64,000 nt of DNA from Aureliella sp046290675 (GCA_046290675.1 JBKAHA010000004.1:496001-560000), one strand, 5' to 3'. Shown: positions 24,188 to 33,217, counted from the stretch's first letter. The notes: a model not told the origin generated them from the sequence alone. A program made the numbers and translations.

Positions 24188-25951
24188 ATGGGAAGTAGAG
24201 TGGGAATGACGCTTCGAAGCTGGCAACTTAGGGCTGTGATTTTCCTCCTCACCGTTGGCGGATCGGCGGTGCAGGCACAGGACAAGCCAAACGTGCTGTT
24301 CATCTCGGTGGATGATCTCAACGATTGGGTCGGTTGTCTCGGAGGGCATCCGCAGGCCAAAACACCGAACCTGGATCGTTTGGCTGCGAGTGGCATGCTC
24401 TTCACGAACGCCCACTGCCCTGCTCCGGCTTGCAATCCTTCGAGAGGCGCAATCATGACAGGCGTCTCGCCCCATGTGTCCGGACTCTACGATAACCGCC
24501 AACAGATGCGGGAACGAATGCCAGATACCGTCCTGTTGCCAAAGTACTTTTCGAATCATGGCTATTGGTCCGCTGGATCCGGGAAATTACTTCATTACTT
24601 CATCGATGCAGAGTCTTGGGATAAATACTATCCACCCAAGGAGACTGAAGATCCGTTCCCCCGAACTCATTATCCGTCCCCGCGACCGGTGAGCTTGCCT
24701 CGGGGAGGGCCGTGGCAGTACGTGGAAACCGATTGGGCAGCTTTGGATATAACGGAAGATGAGTACGGTGGAGATTGTCTGGTAGCAGATTGGGTTGGCG
24801 AGCAGCTGAGTCGCGAGCATGAGAAGCCATTTTTCTTGGCTTGTGGAATCTACCGGCCCCATGAGCCTTGGTTTGTCCCCAAAGAGTACTTTGAGCCGTT
24901 TCCGATTGACCAAATTCAGCTCCCGCCAGGTTATTTGAAAGACGATCTCGACGATCTTCCTCCAGCCGGAAAGAAGCGGGGGCCGAATCGCTACTTCGCC
25001 CACATCCAAGAACAAGGTCAGTGGAAGGAGGCGATTCAAGGTTATCTCGCATCGATCTATTTTGCCGACACAATGGTTGGTCGAGTGCTAGACGCACTCG
25101 AGAATGGACCCAATAGTCAAAATACCATTGTGATCTTGTGGAGTGACCACGGATGGCATCTCGGTGAGAAACAGCATTGGCAGAAGTTCACAGGGTGGAG
25201 AGTTTGCACCCGGGTTCCGCTCATGGTTCGAGTTCCGAAGGGTACGATCGGTTTAGAAGCCGGAACGCGACCGGGTTCGCAAAGCGATGCACCTGTGAAT
25301 TTGTTGAGCCTCTTTCCAACCCTTGTGGAGCTGGCCGGATTACCGGCGCAGCCCACAAATGACGGGCCGAGCTTGTTACCGCTACTAAAGAATGAAACCG
25401 TGGATTGGCCGCATGTCTCAGTGACATTCTTGGGGCGTCCGGGCAACTTCGGGCTAAGTGATCGCCGGTATCGGTACATCGCTTATGACAATGGCGATGA
25501 GGAGCTTTACGACATCGAATCCGACCCGCATGAATGGAACAACCTTGCGGAGGAGGACGGCGTGCAAGAAGTGCTGGGGAAATTGAAGGCGCTAGCGCCT
25601 GCCGAATTCGTCGAGTACCAGAACGCGAGTGTCGCTTCCCTTCCCAAGCTCGAGTGGATCCAACTTGAGAACGGAGCGGAGAAGGAAATGGCACCAGCCT
25701 CGAAGCCCGATGGCAATCGCTTCAGTGTTGTTTTCAGCAACAAGGCTGAGAAGCCGGTTCGGGTTTTTTGGATGAACCGAAAAGGGGAACCACGACCCTA
25801 TGGGACTCTGGAAGAGGGGTGGAGTAAGCCCTATCAGACTCGTCCTGGCGCCGTCTGGATGATCACGGATATCGACGAGAATCCGCTTGGGTATTTCGAA
25901 GTCGGGGACCGCACCGCGCACGCCGAGATCCCTAGATTTACCGAGAAGTGA
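24188..25951 (+). CDS. sulfatase (iduronate-2-sulfatase-like) with C-terminal VHL-beta-like domain
   Basis: A 587-aa exported arylsulfatase-type enzyme. A signal peptide ends near AQA at residue 30. Active-site features are Asp42-Asp43 (VDDLND), Cys82 in CNPSRG (the C-x-P-S-R formylglycine motif) and SDHGWHLGEKQHWQK with the metal-binding Asp-His. The overall pattern resembles iduronate-2-sulfatase relatives, which remove sulfate from glycans. Residues about 511-572 (VVFSNKAEKPVRVFW, GEPRPYGTL, PGAVWMI) match the beta domain of von Hippel-Lindau proteins. An in-frame ATG six codons later is another possible start. It probably works outside the cytoplasm together with the isomerase-like protein upstream. 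Confidence 0.9.
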   Translation: MGSRVGMTLRSWQLRAVIFLLTVGGSAVQAQDKPNVLFISVDDLNDWVGCLGGHPQAKTPNLDRLAASGMLFTNAHCPAPACNPSRGAIMTGVSPHVSGLYDNRQQMRERMPDTVLLPKYFSNHGYWSAGSGKLLHYFIDAESWDKYYPPKETEDPFPRTHYPSPRPVSLPRGGPWQYVETDWAALDITEDEYGGDCLVADWVGEQLSREHEKPFFLACGIYRPHEPWFVPKEYFEPFPIDQIQLPPGYLKDDLDDLPPAGKKRGPNRYFAHIQEQGQWKEAIQGYLASIYFADTMVGRVLDALENGPNSQNTIVILWSDHGWHLGEKQHWQKFTGWRVCTRVPLMVRVPKGTIGLEAGTRPGSQSDAPVNLLSLFPTLVELAGLPAQPTNDGPSLLPLLKNETVDWPHVSVTFLGRPGNFGLSDRRYRYIAYDNGDEELYDIESDPHEWNNLAEEDGVQEVLGKLKALAPAEFVEYQNASVASLPKLEWIQLENGAEKEMAPASKPDGNRFSVVFSNKAEKPVRVFWMNRKGEPRPYGTLEEGWSKPYQTRPGAVWMITDIDENPLGYFEVGDRTAHAEIPRFTEK

Positions 25952-25969
25952 GCTGGCCGCGTTCCATTG

Positions 25970-26815
25970 CTACTGGCTGGCGTTGGGACGAATCGGATCA
26001 ATCGTGCCTTGCGGAAGGGGGGCTTCGGCGGCCCAGCAGATTCCGTTGACAATCACACGCAATGAATTGGGATCTGCAAAATCGTTGGCATGTCCAAGCG
26101 ACGTGTTGAAGACTCTAGCGCCAAACTTGTTCTTCCAAGTCCAGGCAATCGGCGCGGACATCTTGGTTTTCAGATCGTGCGTTCCGAATCGATTCTTTTT
26201 GACTCTCGCCTCCTTCGGACTGCCTGTGCCTACCAGGATGGTTTCGATCTCGGAATGGGCCTGTGTTAGGTAAAGTGAGCCTGAGGATTCCCATTCGTCC
26301 AGCTCGATGCCAGTGAGTATGGGATGTTGCCGTGCGAACTCGGCTTTTCTGACTTGAGTTGTGCCGCTGAGATGAATGCGATAAGGCGTCCCGAGGATGT
26401 CTCGACCAAATCCATCGTTCAGTGAGTGCTTCGGATGATCCGCCGGATAATTGAATGCATGTGTGCTCGTCCGCAAGCCAACAACGGGCTTGCCCGACTC
26501 GAAGAACCGGATGATGTGTTCGAGCTGCGCGTCTTCTAGCTGCAGAAATCGAATAAAGAAGACCCCGACGTCGGCGTCATTCAATGCCTCTAAATTGGGC
26601 AATCCGCGAGGATCTTTTTCCGGATCCCAGGGCGGGTTAATCACAGTTGTTCGAAAACCGTGCTTTTCCAAGATCGATGCTAATCCCGGTACGGTTGTAT
26701 GTGGAGAGTAATGATGGGTTCCAACGACAAGCACCGCGTGCGGTTCCGCTGCGAGAGTCGAGGGACCAACCCAGACGAAAGCGGCTAAGACTGCAAGGCA
26801 AATAGGGCGTGTCAT
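25970..26815 (-). CDS. secreted ThuA-like (trehalose utilisation family) protein
   Basis: A 281-aa protein with a signal peptide (MTRPICLAVLAAFVWVGPSTLAAE). The body is a ThuA/class I glutamine amidotransferase-like fold: AVLVVGTHHYSPH at the first strand, DADVGVFFIRF, GKPVVGLRTSTHAF at the nucleophile-elbow position (Thr instead of Cys), then HPILTGI and FNTSLGHANDF, which are typical of the family. The cysteine nucleophile of amidotransferases is absent, as in ThuA proteins. It converges with the sulfatase at its left, 18 bases apart, and lies 33 bases after the next sulfatase on its own strand. It probably takes part in the same carbohydrate metabolism; the reaction is not known. Confidence 0.8.
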   Translation of the reverse strand: MTRPICLAVLAAFVWVGPSTLAAEPHAVLVVGTHHYSPHTTVPGLASILEKHGFRTTVINPPWDPEKDPRGLPNLEALNDADVGVFFIRFLQLEDAQLEHIIRFFESGKPVVGLRTSTHAFNYPADHPKHSLNDGFGRDILGTPYRIHLSGTTQVRKAEFARQHPILTGIELDEWESSGSLYLTQAHSEIETILVGTGSPKEARVKKNRFGTHDLKTKMSAPIAWTWKNKFGARVFNTSLGHANDFADPNSLRVIVNGICWAAEAPLPQGTIDPIRPNASQ

Positions 26816-26848
26816 GGATCAATTCCGCCGTTTCCTGATTGGCTATAT

Positions 26849-28297
26849 CTATTCTGACCGATTGTGAGGTGCCTGACGCCGATCTTTTTCCACAGTAGCT
26901 TGATCGTAAACTTTCCCGGGCTGCACTGGAGAGTGTGCTTGCTTGGCGTAGATCATCAATCGTTGCAGAATTTGCGGGCGATTTTTAGCTAGGTTATGCT
27001 TCTCCTCAACATCCGTCCTCAAGTCGTATAGCTCCCAATCCTTGGATTTCTGTTTGATCGCTTTCCAACCGACTTCTCTTACTGCAGTTTGGCCAGAATA
27101 TTCCCAGTAAAGGTATGGATGCTGACGCTGTTCGGCTTGGTTTAAAAGCGAAGGCAAAATTGAAATGCCATCGGTCGAAGGTGGCTCGGTCCCAGCCAGT
27201 TGAGCCAAGGTTGGCATCATGTCCTGAAAACAGAAAAGGTGGTCACTTGTCGAGCCGGCCGCTATCTTTTTGGGCCAACGTACAAGAAAGGGGACTCGGA
27301 GTCCGCCCTCATAGAGTGAGCCTTTACCGGCACGAAAACGTTTTTGAGTTTTCGGGTTTAGATTTGGAGCGAAAAAGCCGTGAGGGTGTTCCGTAGACTT
27401 GAAATAGTCCTGACCGCCGTTATCACCGCATAGAAAGAAAATGGTGTTGTCGGAAATATTGAGCTCTTGAAGTGTCTCGAGGATTTCCCCGATCTGACGA
27501 TCAACCATGTGCAGAAAGGCCGCGTAGACTCGCGCGTCTCGATCGGTTCGCTGGCCAGCTGTCCAAGGTTGGTCTTCAAATAGTTTCCAAGACGGATCGT
27601 TCTCGTCGATTCCCCATAAACCATGTGGCGGCGTCCATGGAAGGTAGCAAAAGAAAGGATGATCTCGATTGCTGCGAATGAATTCTAAAGCTGCGTCAAA
27701 AATCGCAAGCTGAGCATGGGACTCGCCATCGTAGAAGCTAGTGCCTGGATTGCCAGCGAGTGGGACCTCGCGGCTGTTGCGAATCAGGTATTGAGGGTAG
27801 TAGGTGTGAGCATGAACTTGGTCGTAATAGCCGAAGAACTCGTCGAATCCGTGACGCTCCGGGACACCGGAAGTTCCTCGCGCACCGACTCCCCATTTCC
27901 CAAACCCACCAGTGGCGTAGCCTTGTCGTTTCAGCATCGAGCCTAGGGTTGGCTCTTCATCACGGAGCGGGGCAAAACCGTTATTGGTCCGCACTGATGA
28001 ATGGCCTGAATGCAAACCGGTCAGCAGCACGCATCGCGTTGGTCCGCAAACCGGTGCTCCTGCATACGCGTTTCTGAACCTCATTCCTTCCTGGGCAAAG
28101 CGGTCGATGTTCGGCGTCAGGAGTTTTTCGTGGCCCATATGGCCCGATTCGTAATAGCCCCACTCATCAAGCATCAAGAAAATAATGTTGGGGGGAGAAG
28201 ACCCCTCAGCACATCTTGCATCTGCAGTGGCAATCAACAACGTCACAACGAACGAGAATGCCGTTACCAAGACGCGTAGGCTTTGAGTCAAAATCAT
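26849..28297 (-). CDS. sulfatase (arylsulfatase A-like)
   Basis: A 482-aa exported sulfatase. The frame is open to 28381, but the ATG at 28297 starts a normal signal peptide (MILTQSLRVLVTAFSFVV up to ADARCAE), whereas the upstream 28 residues do not look like protein. Cys84 in VCGPTRCVLLTG is the formylglycine precursor (C-x-P-x-R). The segment LMLDEWGYYE replaces the usual DDxG metal motif, and CGDNGGQD supplies the second metal-binding pair. The C terminus is charged (QATVEKDRRQ). It is followed 33 bases on by the ThuA-like gene and preceded by an ECF sigma factor on the same strand, a likely operon. The substrate is probably a sulfated glycan. Confidence 0.9.
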   Translation of the reverse strand: MILTQSLRVLVTAFSFVVTLLIATADARCAEGSSPPNIIFLMLDEWGYYESGHMGHEKLLTPNIDRFAQEGMRFRNAYAGAPVCGPTRCVLLTGLHSGHSSVRTNNGFAPLRDEEPTLGSMLKRQGYATGGFGKWGVGARGTSGVPERHGFDEFFGYYDQVHAHTYYPQYLIRNSREVPLAGNPGTSFYDGESHAQLAIFDAALEFIRSNRDHPFFCYLPWTPPHGLWGIDENDPSWKLFEDQPWTAGQRTDRDARVYAAFLHMVDRQIGEILETLQELNISDNTIFFLCGDNGGQDYFKSTEHPHGFFAPNLNPKTQKRFRAGKGSLYEGGLRVPFLVRWPKKIAAGSTSDHLFCFQDMMPTLAQLAGTEPPSTDGISILPSLLNQAEQRQHPYLYWEYSGQTAVREVGWKAIKQKSKDWELYDLRTDVEEKHNLAKNRPQILQRLMIYAKQAHSPVQPGKVYDQATVEKDRRQAPHNRSE

Positions 28298-28374
28298 TGC
28301 TTCAACACGCGAGAGATCGTGGGGAGAACTTGCTGGGGCACTATAGCGAGGCGAGTAAAACCGAGGGTAATGCC

Positions 28375-28929
28375 TCAGCATAGGGGCTGCTGACGAAGAC
28401 GAGAGCGAATTTTCTGGGTCGCGTATGAGATGTTCTTTCGGGTTGCATTGGGCGATATTCCAAGTCGACTCGATATAGCAGGGATTTCTTGATGGTCAAA
28501 GTATCGCATTTTGAAGCATTCAGACTGCAGATAAGGGAGTTCGCTCGCTTCCCGTTCGATCTGTTCGAGCCATTGCTTTTGCTCCATGCAAGAGGCATCG
28601 CGTTTCTTGTCCTCGATTGGCCTAGATGACTCATCCAATTGAGATTCTATCGCAACCGAGCGTTTTTGGCATTTCGCATGCCTTCGCATGGCCGAACGGA
28701 ATGAGTTTTCCGCGATCTTCCGAATCCAATTCTCTCTACCCCTCGAATTTTGGCCGCGGCAGTGATAACGAGTAGTGATCGACTGTAGGCATACCGATTG
28801 GAAAAGGTCTTCAGCATCGAATCGGTGGGCAATCCGTTTTAGCCGCGGATTGTAACGCTCGATGATTTCGTCACGCATAGCGTCTAGGTGTCGGATTATT
28901 ACGGAAACGCTGGAGTCAATTGACGGCAC
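28375..28929 (-). CDS. ECF-type RNA polymerase sigma factor
   Basis: A 184-aa sigma-70 family protein. Region 2 is at about residues 15-75, with RFDAEDLFQSVCLQ and ENWIRKIAENSFRSAMRRH; region 4 is near the C terminus (QEIPAISSRLGISPNATRKNISYATQKIRSRL), a helix-turn-helix for the -35 element. The pattern matches the planctomycete ECF types. No anti-sigma factor gene is adjacent. It lies 77 bases upstream of a sulfatase gene on the same strand, so it may control sulfatase expression, or merely share a promoter region. Confidence 0.85.
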   Translation of the reverse strand: MPSIDSSVSVIIRHLDAMRDEIIERYNPRLKRIAHRFDAEDLFQSVCLQSITTRYHCRGQNSRGRENWIRKIAENSFRSAMRRHAKCQKRSVAIESQLDESSRPIEDKKRDASCMEQKQWLEQIEREASELPYLQSECFKMRYFDHQEIPAISSRLGISPNATRKNISYATQKIRSRLRQQPLC

Positions 28930-29267
28930 GTATCATTCCTGGCATCGAACAAGTAGTTGGACGGATAACATTCTTGCGTTAGTAGGCTTTGCCGCAACAT
29001 TGAGCGCGGAATCTTTCGGTTTTCTGTGGTGTCTGATTTGCGCCTTTGAGCTTCGTACAGACGGTGTACGGTAATGGTCGCCCGCGGGAGGGGCTTACGA
29101 ATAGGTGAGGGTGTAACGAATAGATGAACTGGATTGCCGCCGGTTTGGAGTGGTGTTCGTTTTTGCGCGAATCGGCTCGTAAGTAATAGCATAGGTTGCG
29201 GTGTATTGCGTCTTTGGATGAGGCGGGTCAGTCGACCCTTCTTTCTCATTCTTTGAAAGGCGTAACG
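28930..29267. other. intergenic region between divergent genes
   Basis: The stretch between the sigma factor and the secreted protein holds the promoters of two divergent genes. I see no convincing RNA, repeat or terminator in it; short frames here are antisense to each other and look like chance. Confidence 0.4.
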
Positions 29268-29870
29268 ATGAAGTTTTTGGCTGCAGTCTTAATGGTGTCT
29301 GGTCTCTTCTTGAACAATGGTTTGGCCCAAACAGCGGCAGATGCCGCAATAGCTCGAGCTGATATGGTGGCGGCCTCGCAATCGATAGATTCAGCACGCG
29401 ATGATGCAAAGGATGCGGGGTCGGCGGCAAATACGGACTACCAACTTTGCCAAGATCGGCTTCAGTATTGGCAAGGTCGAGGAGTGCCGCTCGCATGGTT
29501 CACAGTAGACAATCTGGTGAATTTCTGGGCGTCTTATTATGACGACGGACAAGTCATCCAGTCGCATGAGGGGGTTGTCGAATCGCTTATGCAACAAGCA
29601 AACAATGTCTCAGCGTTAGCGGACTCTGGAGATGAAGCGTACGCTGAAGGAAATTATGCGCTCGCCTGTTCTTATTTTGCTGCGGCCGAGCAGCAGTATT
29701 CAGATATCGCGGATGCGTTCTCCAGTTTGGAAAATGAACTAGTTGCAGCTGGCAACAGGATGGGACCGAGTCGCATTGCTGATATTGATGCCTTGGGGCT
29801 TGAATTTGAAAGCCAGAATAATGGGGGAGGATACTTTTACGAAGAACGCGAAGCGAATCGATCCGCCTAG
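29268..29870 (+). CDS. secreted protein of unknown function
   Basis: A 200-aa protein with a signal peptide (MKFLAAVLMVSGLFLNNGLAQ). The ATG at 29268 is preceded by AAAGG; the frame is open to 29196 without a better start. The mature part is alanine-rich and helical, with few cysteines (YQLCQDR, ALACSYF), and resembles a small helical-bundle exported protein. The end is glycine-rich with acidic residues (NNGGGYFYEEREANRSA). Family and function are not known. It stands alone between the sigma factor and a membrane protein. Confidence 0.7.
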   Translation: MKFLAAVLMVSGLFLNNGLAQTAADAAIARADMVAASQSIDSARDDAKDAGSAANTDYQLCQDRLQYWQGRGVPLAWFTVDNLVNFWASYYDDGQVIQSHEGVVESLMQQANNVSALADSGDEAYAEGNYALACSYFAAAEQQYSDIADAFSSLENELVAAGNRMGPSRIADIDALGLEFESQNNGGGYFYEEREANRSA

Positions 29871-30206
29871 GTGGGTTGGGGCCATCAAATTGGGGCGTAA
29901 AGGATCTTTGAGTTGCGGGGTGCGATTGCGCGGGGCGAATCAAAGTTTCGAACTGGTAACTTCCCGTCGCTCAGGCTCCGACCCTCCGAGAATTCCTGGC
30001 TGACCTCGCTGAAGGAAGGGTTAGGTCTTAAACTGCAACTCAATCCAGATTCAGACTTTGATTAGCCCTATGTTTGCTCTTGGCGTCCAACCGGTTGCGG
30101 GAATTTTGCTCTATGATGGAGACAGGCTGTCAAGGAATTGGCAGCCTGCGTATCGAAATGGATAAGTTCGAACGCTAGTTGAAGTCTCTCACGCTTGAGG
30201 TTGGCA
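29871..30206. other. intergenic region before the membrane protein
   Basis: No gene is visible. The only clear element is the hairpin at 30123-30148 described separately. Minus-strand frames across the left part are antisense shadows of the upstream gene. Confidence 0.4.
30123..30148 (+). promoter_or_regulatory. hairpin with GGAA tetraloop in the leader of the membrane protein gene
   Basis: CAGGCTGTCAA (30123-30133) pairs with TTGGCAGCCTG (30138-30148) over 11 positions with one T-G, closed by GGAA, a GNRA tetraloop. It lies 58 bases before the ATG at 30207. There is no T run, so it is more likely an untranslated-leader structure or protein site than a terminator. Confidence 0.4.
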
Positions 30207-30974
30207 ATGTCGATCGGCGAGAATCCTTACTCCCCTCACGTCTCAGAGTTGTCGGATGGAATCCAGCAGGTTCGTGTCCGGCCCATTGAGCTGATGAAAC
30301 GTGGGCGTGCTCTGATGGCGGAGCAGTATTGGCTCTTTTTTGGAATTGCGCTGGTTGGAATCCTGATCGGCTCGGCTGTGCCTTTCGGGATCTTGCTTGG
30401 CCCGATGATGGTCGGGATGTTCATTTGTTACATCGAGAAGGAACGGGATGGCGCGACCGAATTCGGGAGTCTGTTCAAGGGCTTTGAGCAGTTCATGGAT
30501 GCATTTCTCGCCACACTGATCATGATCGGCGTTTCCTTCGTCGTGATGATTCCGGTCATGATCCTATTTTTTGCGGCGATCCTTGTTCCGATCATTGCAA
30601 ATGGGAACGGACAGGCTCCCCCTGAGCCGCCAATCGCGCTCTTCTTGGTCTTTTATCCCGTAATCATGCTTGCGAGCCTTGCCGTCTACATTCCCTTTTT
30701 TTTCTGTTTCCAGCTAATTGCTGATCGGAAACTGACCGCGATGCAAGCGGTTCGATTGAGTTTTCGAGGCGTGATGCGGAATCTAGTTGGCGTGATCTAC
30801 TTCATGTTCGTCAATACGGTTCTGTCGTTTCTGTTTGCCTTGATGTGTTACATCCCTGTGTTTTTCTTCTTGCCAATTTCGTTTGGGGCGCTTTTCGTTC
30901 TGTATCGGGACGTGTTTGGGGTCCCGTCGACGCCTGAGGCGGAAGAAATCATTGCAGCCGATATCATCAACTGA
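30207..30974 (+). CDS. integral membrane protein of unknown function
   Basis: A 255-aa protein with a short cytoplasmic start (MSIGENPYSPHVSEL) and about six membrane segments, among them YWLFFGIALVGILIGSAVPF, ATLIMIGVSFVVMIPVMILFF, ALFLVFYPVIMLASLAVYI and VGVIYFMFVNTVLSFLF. GAGG precedes the ATG by 9 bases, better than the ATG at 30195. The pattern is that of small planctomycete membrane proteins with a DUF975/DUF4013-like arrangement; I cannot choose between them. It ends with an acidic tail. No substrate or partner is implied by the neighbours. Confidence 0.75.
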   Translation: MSIGENPYSPHVSELSDGIQQVRVRPIELMKRGRALMAEQYWLFFGIALVGILIGSAVPFGILLGPMMVGMFICYIEKERDGATEFGSLFKGFEQFMDAFLATLIMIGVSFVVMIPVMILFFAAILVPIIANGNGQAPPEPPIALFLVFYPVIMLASLAVYIPFFFCFQLIADRKLTAMQAVRLSFRGVMRNLVGVIYFMFVNTVLSFLFALMCYIPVFFFLPISFGALFVLYRDVFGVPSTPEAEEIIAADIIN

Positions 30975-31373
30975 TTTGGTCCGTTGGATGTCGCGCGTCG
31001 CACGGACTACTCTCGCCAACCCTGTTTTCTGCTCTCTCGTCGTTTTGCAGCGAAACCCAGCGCCGTTGCCCGTGTTTGAGTCTTCCTCCAGCCCAGCGTT
31101 GTCTTGGTGGGGCCAAGTTGGCCATGATTACGATCCCAAGGCTCTGTCATCACGCGACTGAATTGTGGAACTCGTTTGAGACGGGGCACTTCAATGCCCC
31201 CGGATTGGTCCTGCTCCGCAATTCCGACTGGTGGTGGGGAGCCGGGCCGGACGCTGGCGGTTGGACTACTCTCCCTACTAGACTGCAGCTAGGGTCAGTT
31301 CGGCCAACGAGGTACGGATCGCGGGCTAATACAAAATTGGCAATAGCGACTTCAAACGATTCAGAAAACCAGG
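30975..31373. other. intergenic region with two small hairpins
   Basis: About 400 bases between the membrane protein and the VCBS lipoprotein. GTCCGT/ACGGAC (30979-30984 with 31002-31007) starts just after the stop codon and may end that transcript. GGGGCA/TGCCCC (31183-31188 with 31195-31200) lies in the middle. Open frames at 30883-31161 and 31076-31384 overlap the gap, but their serine- and proline-rich translations do not look coding. Confidence 0.35.
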
Positions 31374-33014
31374 ATGCCGAGTAAATTGCTTCGAATCTTA
31401 CAAAGCATTGATTTAAAGAGCATCGATGACTTATTCCTGTTGCTGGGAATCAGGCTGGGAAAGTTTGGTCTGGCCCTGACGTGGGGTGGAGTGTTGGCGG
31501 TCGCTCTGCTGAATGTGACCGGGTGCAAGCGAGATGTGGTACTAGAGGAGCCTTTTAATTCTGTCGCCTTAGACGGTATTGAGCCAGCTGCCGTCGGTGA
31601 TGTCATGGCATTTTGCGGAGCCTGCCACGTTCCTCCGTCGCCCGCGACGTACCCCAAAGACCATTGGGCGATCGAAGTCCGGCGTGGGTTCCAGTTCTAT
31701 CAAGATTACGACCACAAAGATAAATTGCCCTTTCCGCCGAATGAGCTGCAAGTTGTTAAGTATTACGTTGAAAATGCTCCCGAGCACCTCGCAATTTCAA
31801 AGCCAGACCAGGTTGAATCCAAGCCAAGGGTTCGCTTCCGTCGTGAGGTCGTCGAGCCAAGTAGCAGCAAAGCGAAACCTGCTGTGGCTCATCTATTGGC
31901 CGGAAGAGATGGTTTGCTCGTTAGCGATATGATCTCAGGCGAGATTGAAGAATTGCATTTTGGGGATGCAATGATAGACCGTAAATTGGTTGCTAAAGTC
32001 AAAGCCGCAACCCATGCCCTTCGAGTTGATCTGTTTGGCGTTGGACGAAAAGGGGTTTTGGTCGGTGATATCGGCAACCCTACTCCAGAAGATCACGATC
32101 TAGGCGGAGTCTACTTCTTTCAAGATCCGCCCCAGGTTTCGAATGTTGAGCCGGTTGAACTGCTGACTTCAATTGGAAGAGTGGCAGACGTATCGACTGC
32201 AGATTTCAATGGAGACGGTATGTTGGATATCGTCGTAGCCGAATTCGGATATCTGGAGAGCGGTTCGCTGCATCTGCTCTTGAGAAACGACGACCATGAC
32301 TCGCCCGGCTTCAATCATCAGGTGATCGACGAACGGCACGGGACTAGTCATGTCTTTTGTCGGGATATCGATGAAGACGGCGATGTTGATCTCATCTGCC
32401 TGCGCAGTCAGGAATACGAGAACGTCGAGGTCTTTCTCAACGATGGATCCGGAGACTTTCAAATGGAGGCTGTCTATTCCGGACCCGTTCCTGACTACGG
32501 TTGCAGCTGTATTGACGTCGGGGACATCGACGGCGACGGAGATCTAGACATTGCTCTTTCTAATGGCGATTCAATGGACTCATTCCTATTGAAGGCGCAC
32601 CACGGAGTACAGTGGCTCGAGAATGTATCTGAGGAATCAGAGGGAATCCGTTTTCAGCATCACCGTATTGCGGATCTAGTCGGCGCGTACGGCGTTTCGC
32701 TCGGGGACATCGATGGTGATGGTGACGTCGATCTGGCGGCGTGTTCGATGACCTGGGATGGTGCCGAAATCAATACGCTTGCATGGTTTGAACAGGTCGA
32801 TGAAAAACAGTTTGTGAAGCACACGTTGGAACTTTCTATAGATCAGCACGCGTGTTTAGAAGTCGCCGATTTGGACGGCGATGGCGATCTTGATTTGGCT
32901 GTTGGAGAATTTGATCAATTTGTCGAGCTCGGTACTTGGGTTACGATTTGGTGGAATGAGGGGGCCAGCGGAGCAGACGTTTCCGACCAAGTAGCGGGGC
33001 TGGCGACGGAATAG
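31374..33014 (+). CDS. exported lipoprotein with cytochrome c motif and VCBS/FG-GAP repeats
   Basis: A 546-aa protein. The N terminus is basic and hydrophobic and ends in a lipobox, VTGCKRD, so the mature protein is probably lipid-anchored. A CGACH haem motif follows at about residues 82-86, in the type of segment seen in planctomycete cytochrome proteins. From about residue 270 there are at least five calcium-binding FG-GAP/VCBS repeats (DFNGDGMLDIVV, DIDEDGDVDLIC, DIDGDGDLDIAL, DIDGDGDVDLAA, DLDGDGDLDLAV), which form a beta-propeller. The combination suggests an outer-membrane or periplasmic electron-transfer or adhesion protein. The gene begins 3 bases after CCAGG and has a clear TAG at 33012. 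Confidence 0.8.
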   Translation: MPSKLLRILQSIDLKSIDDLFLLLGIRLGKFGLALTWGGVLAVALLNVTGCKRDVVLEEPFNSVALDGIEPAAVGDVMAFCGACHVPPSPATYPKDHWAIEVRRGFQFYQDYDHKDKLPFPPNELQVVKYYVENAPEHLAISKPDQVESKPRVRFRREVVEPSSSKAKPAVAHLLAGRDGLLVSDMISGEIEELHFGDAMIDRKLVAKVKAATHALRVDLFGVGRKGVLVGDIGNPTPEDHDLGGVYFFQDPPQVSNVEPVELLTSIGRVADVSTADFNGDGMLDIVVAEFGYLESGSLHLLLRNDDHDSPGFNHQVIDERHGTSHVFCRDIDEDGDVDLICLRSQEYENVEVFLNDGSGDFQMEAVYSGPVPDYGCSCIDVGDIDGDGDLDIALSNGDSMDSFLLKAHHGVQWLENVSEESEGIRFQHHRIADLVGAYGVSLGDIDGDGDVDLAACSMTWDGAEINTLAWFEQVDEKQFVKHTLELSIDQHACLEVADLDGDGDLDLAVGEFDQFVELGTWVTIWWNEGASGADVSDQVAGLATE

Positions 33015-33060
33015 CAAGCTCAATTGACCTTGCCTGATCGAACCCTTGAGACTCCATGCA

Positions 33061-33124
33061 AGTGCCTATCGCTAGTGCCTATCGCTAGTGCCTATCGCTA
33101 GTGCCTATCGCTAGTGCCTATCGC
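33061..33124 (+). repeat. 13-bp tandem repeat, five copies
   Basis: AGTGCCTATCGCT is repeated in direct tandem four times and then once more without its last base. It lies 46 bases after the lipoprotein stop codon. Such short tandem arrays arise by slippage and vary in copy number; no gene or known site is associated. Confidence 0.9.
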
Positions 33125-33217
33125 AAAGGCCGTCGCCAAACCTTGTAACTTGGCGCTCAACCCTAACTGTTTCCTCAAACGAAAAATGCATTCGAAGCTC
33201 GCCGTCATTGGGCCTCG

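Noticed and set aside
25221..25694. 157-codon frame antisense to the first sulfatase
   Set aside because: Arg/His/Ser-rich translation is typical of the antisense of a GC-rich gene; the sulfatase frame is beyond doubt.
31076..31384. 102-codon plus-strand frame before the lipoprotein gene
   Set aside because: Tryptophan-, glycine- and threonine-rich translation without family resemblance; it overlaps the lipoprotein start in another frame.
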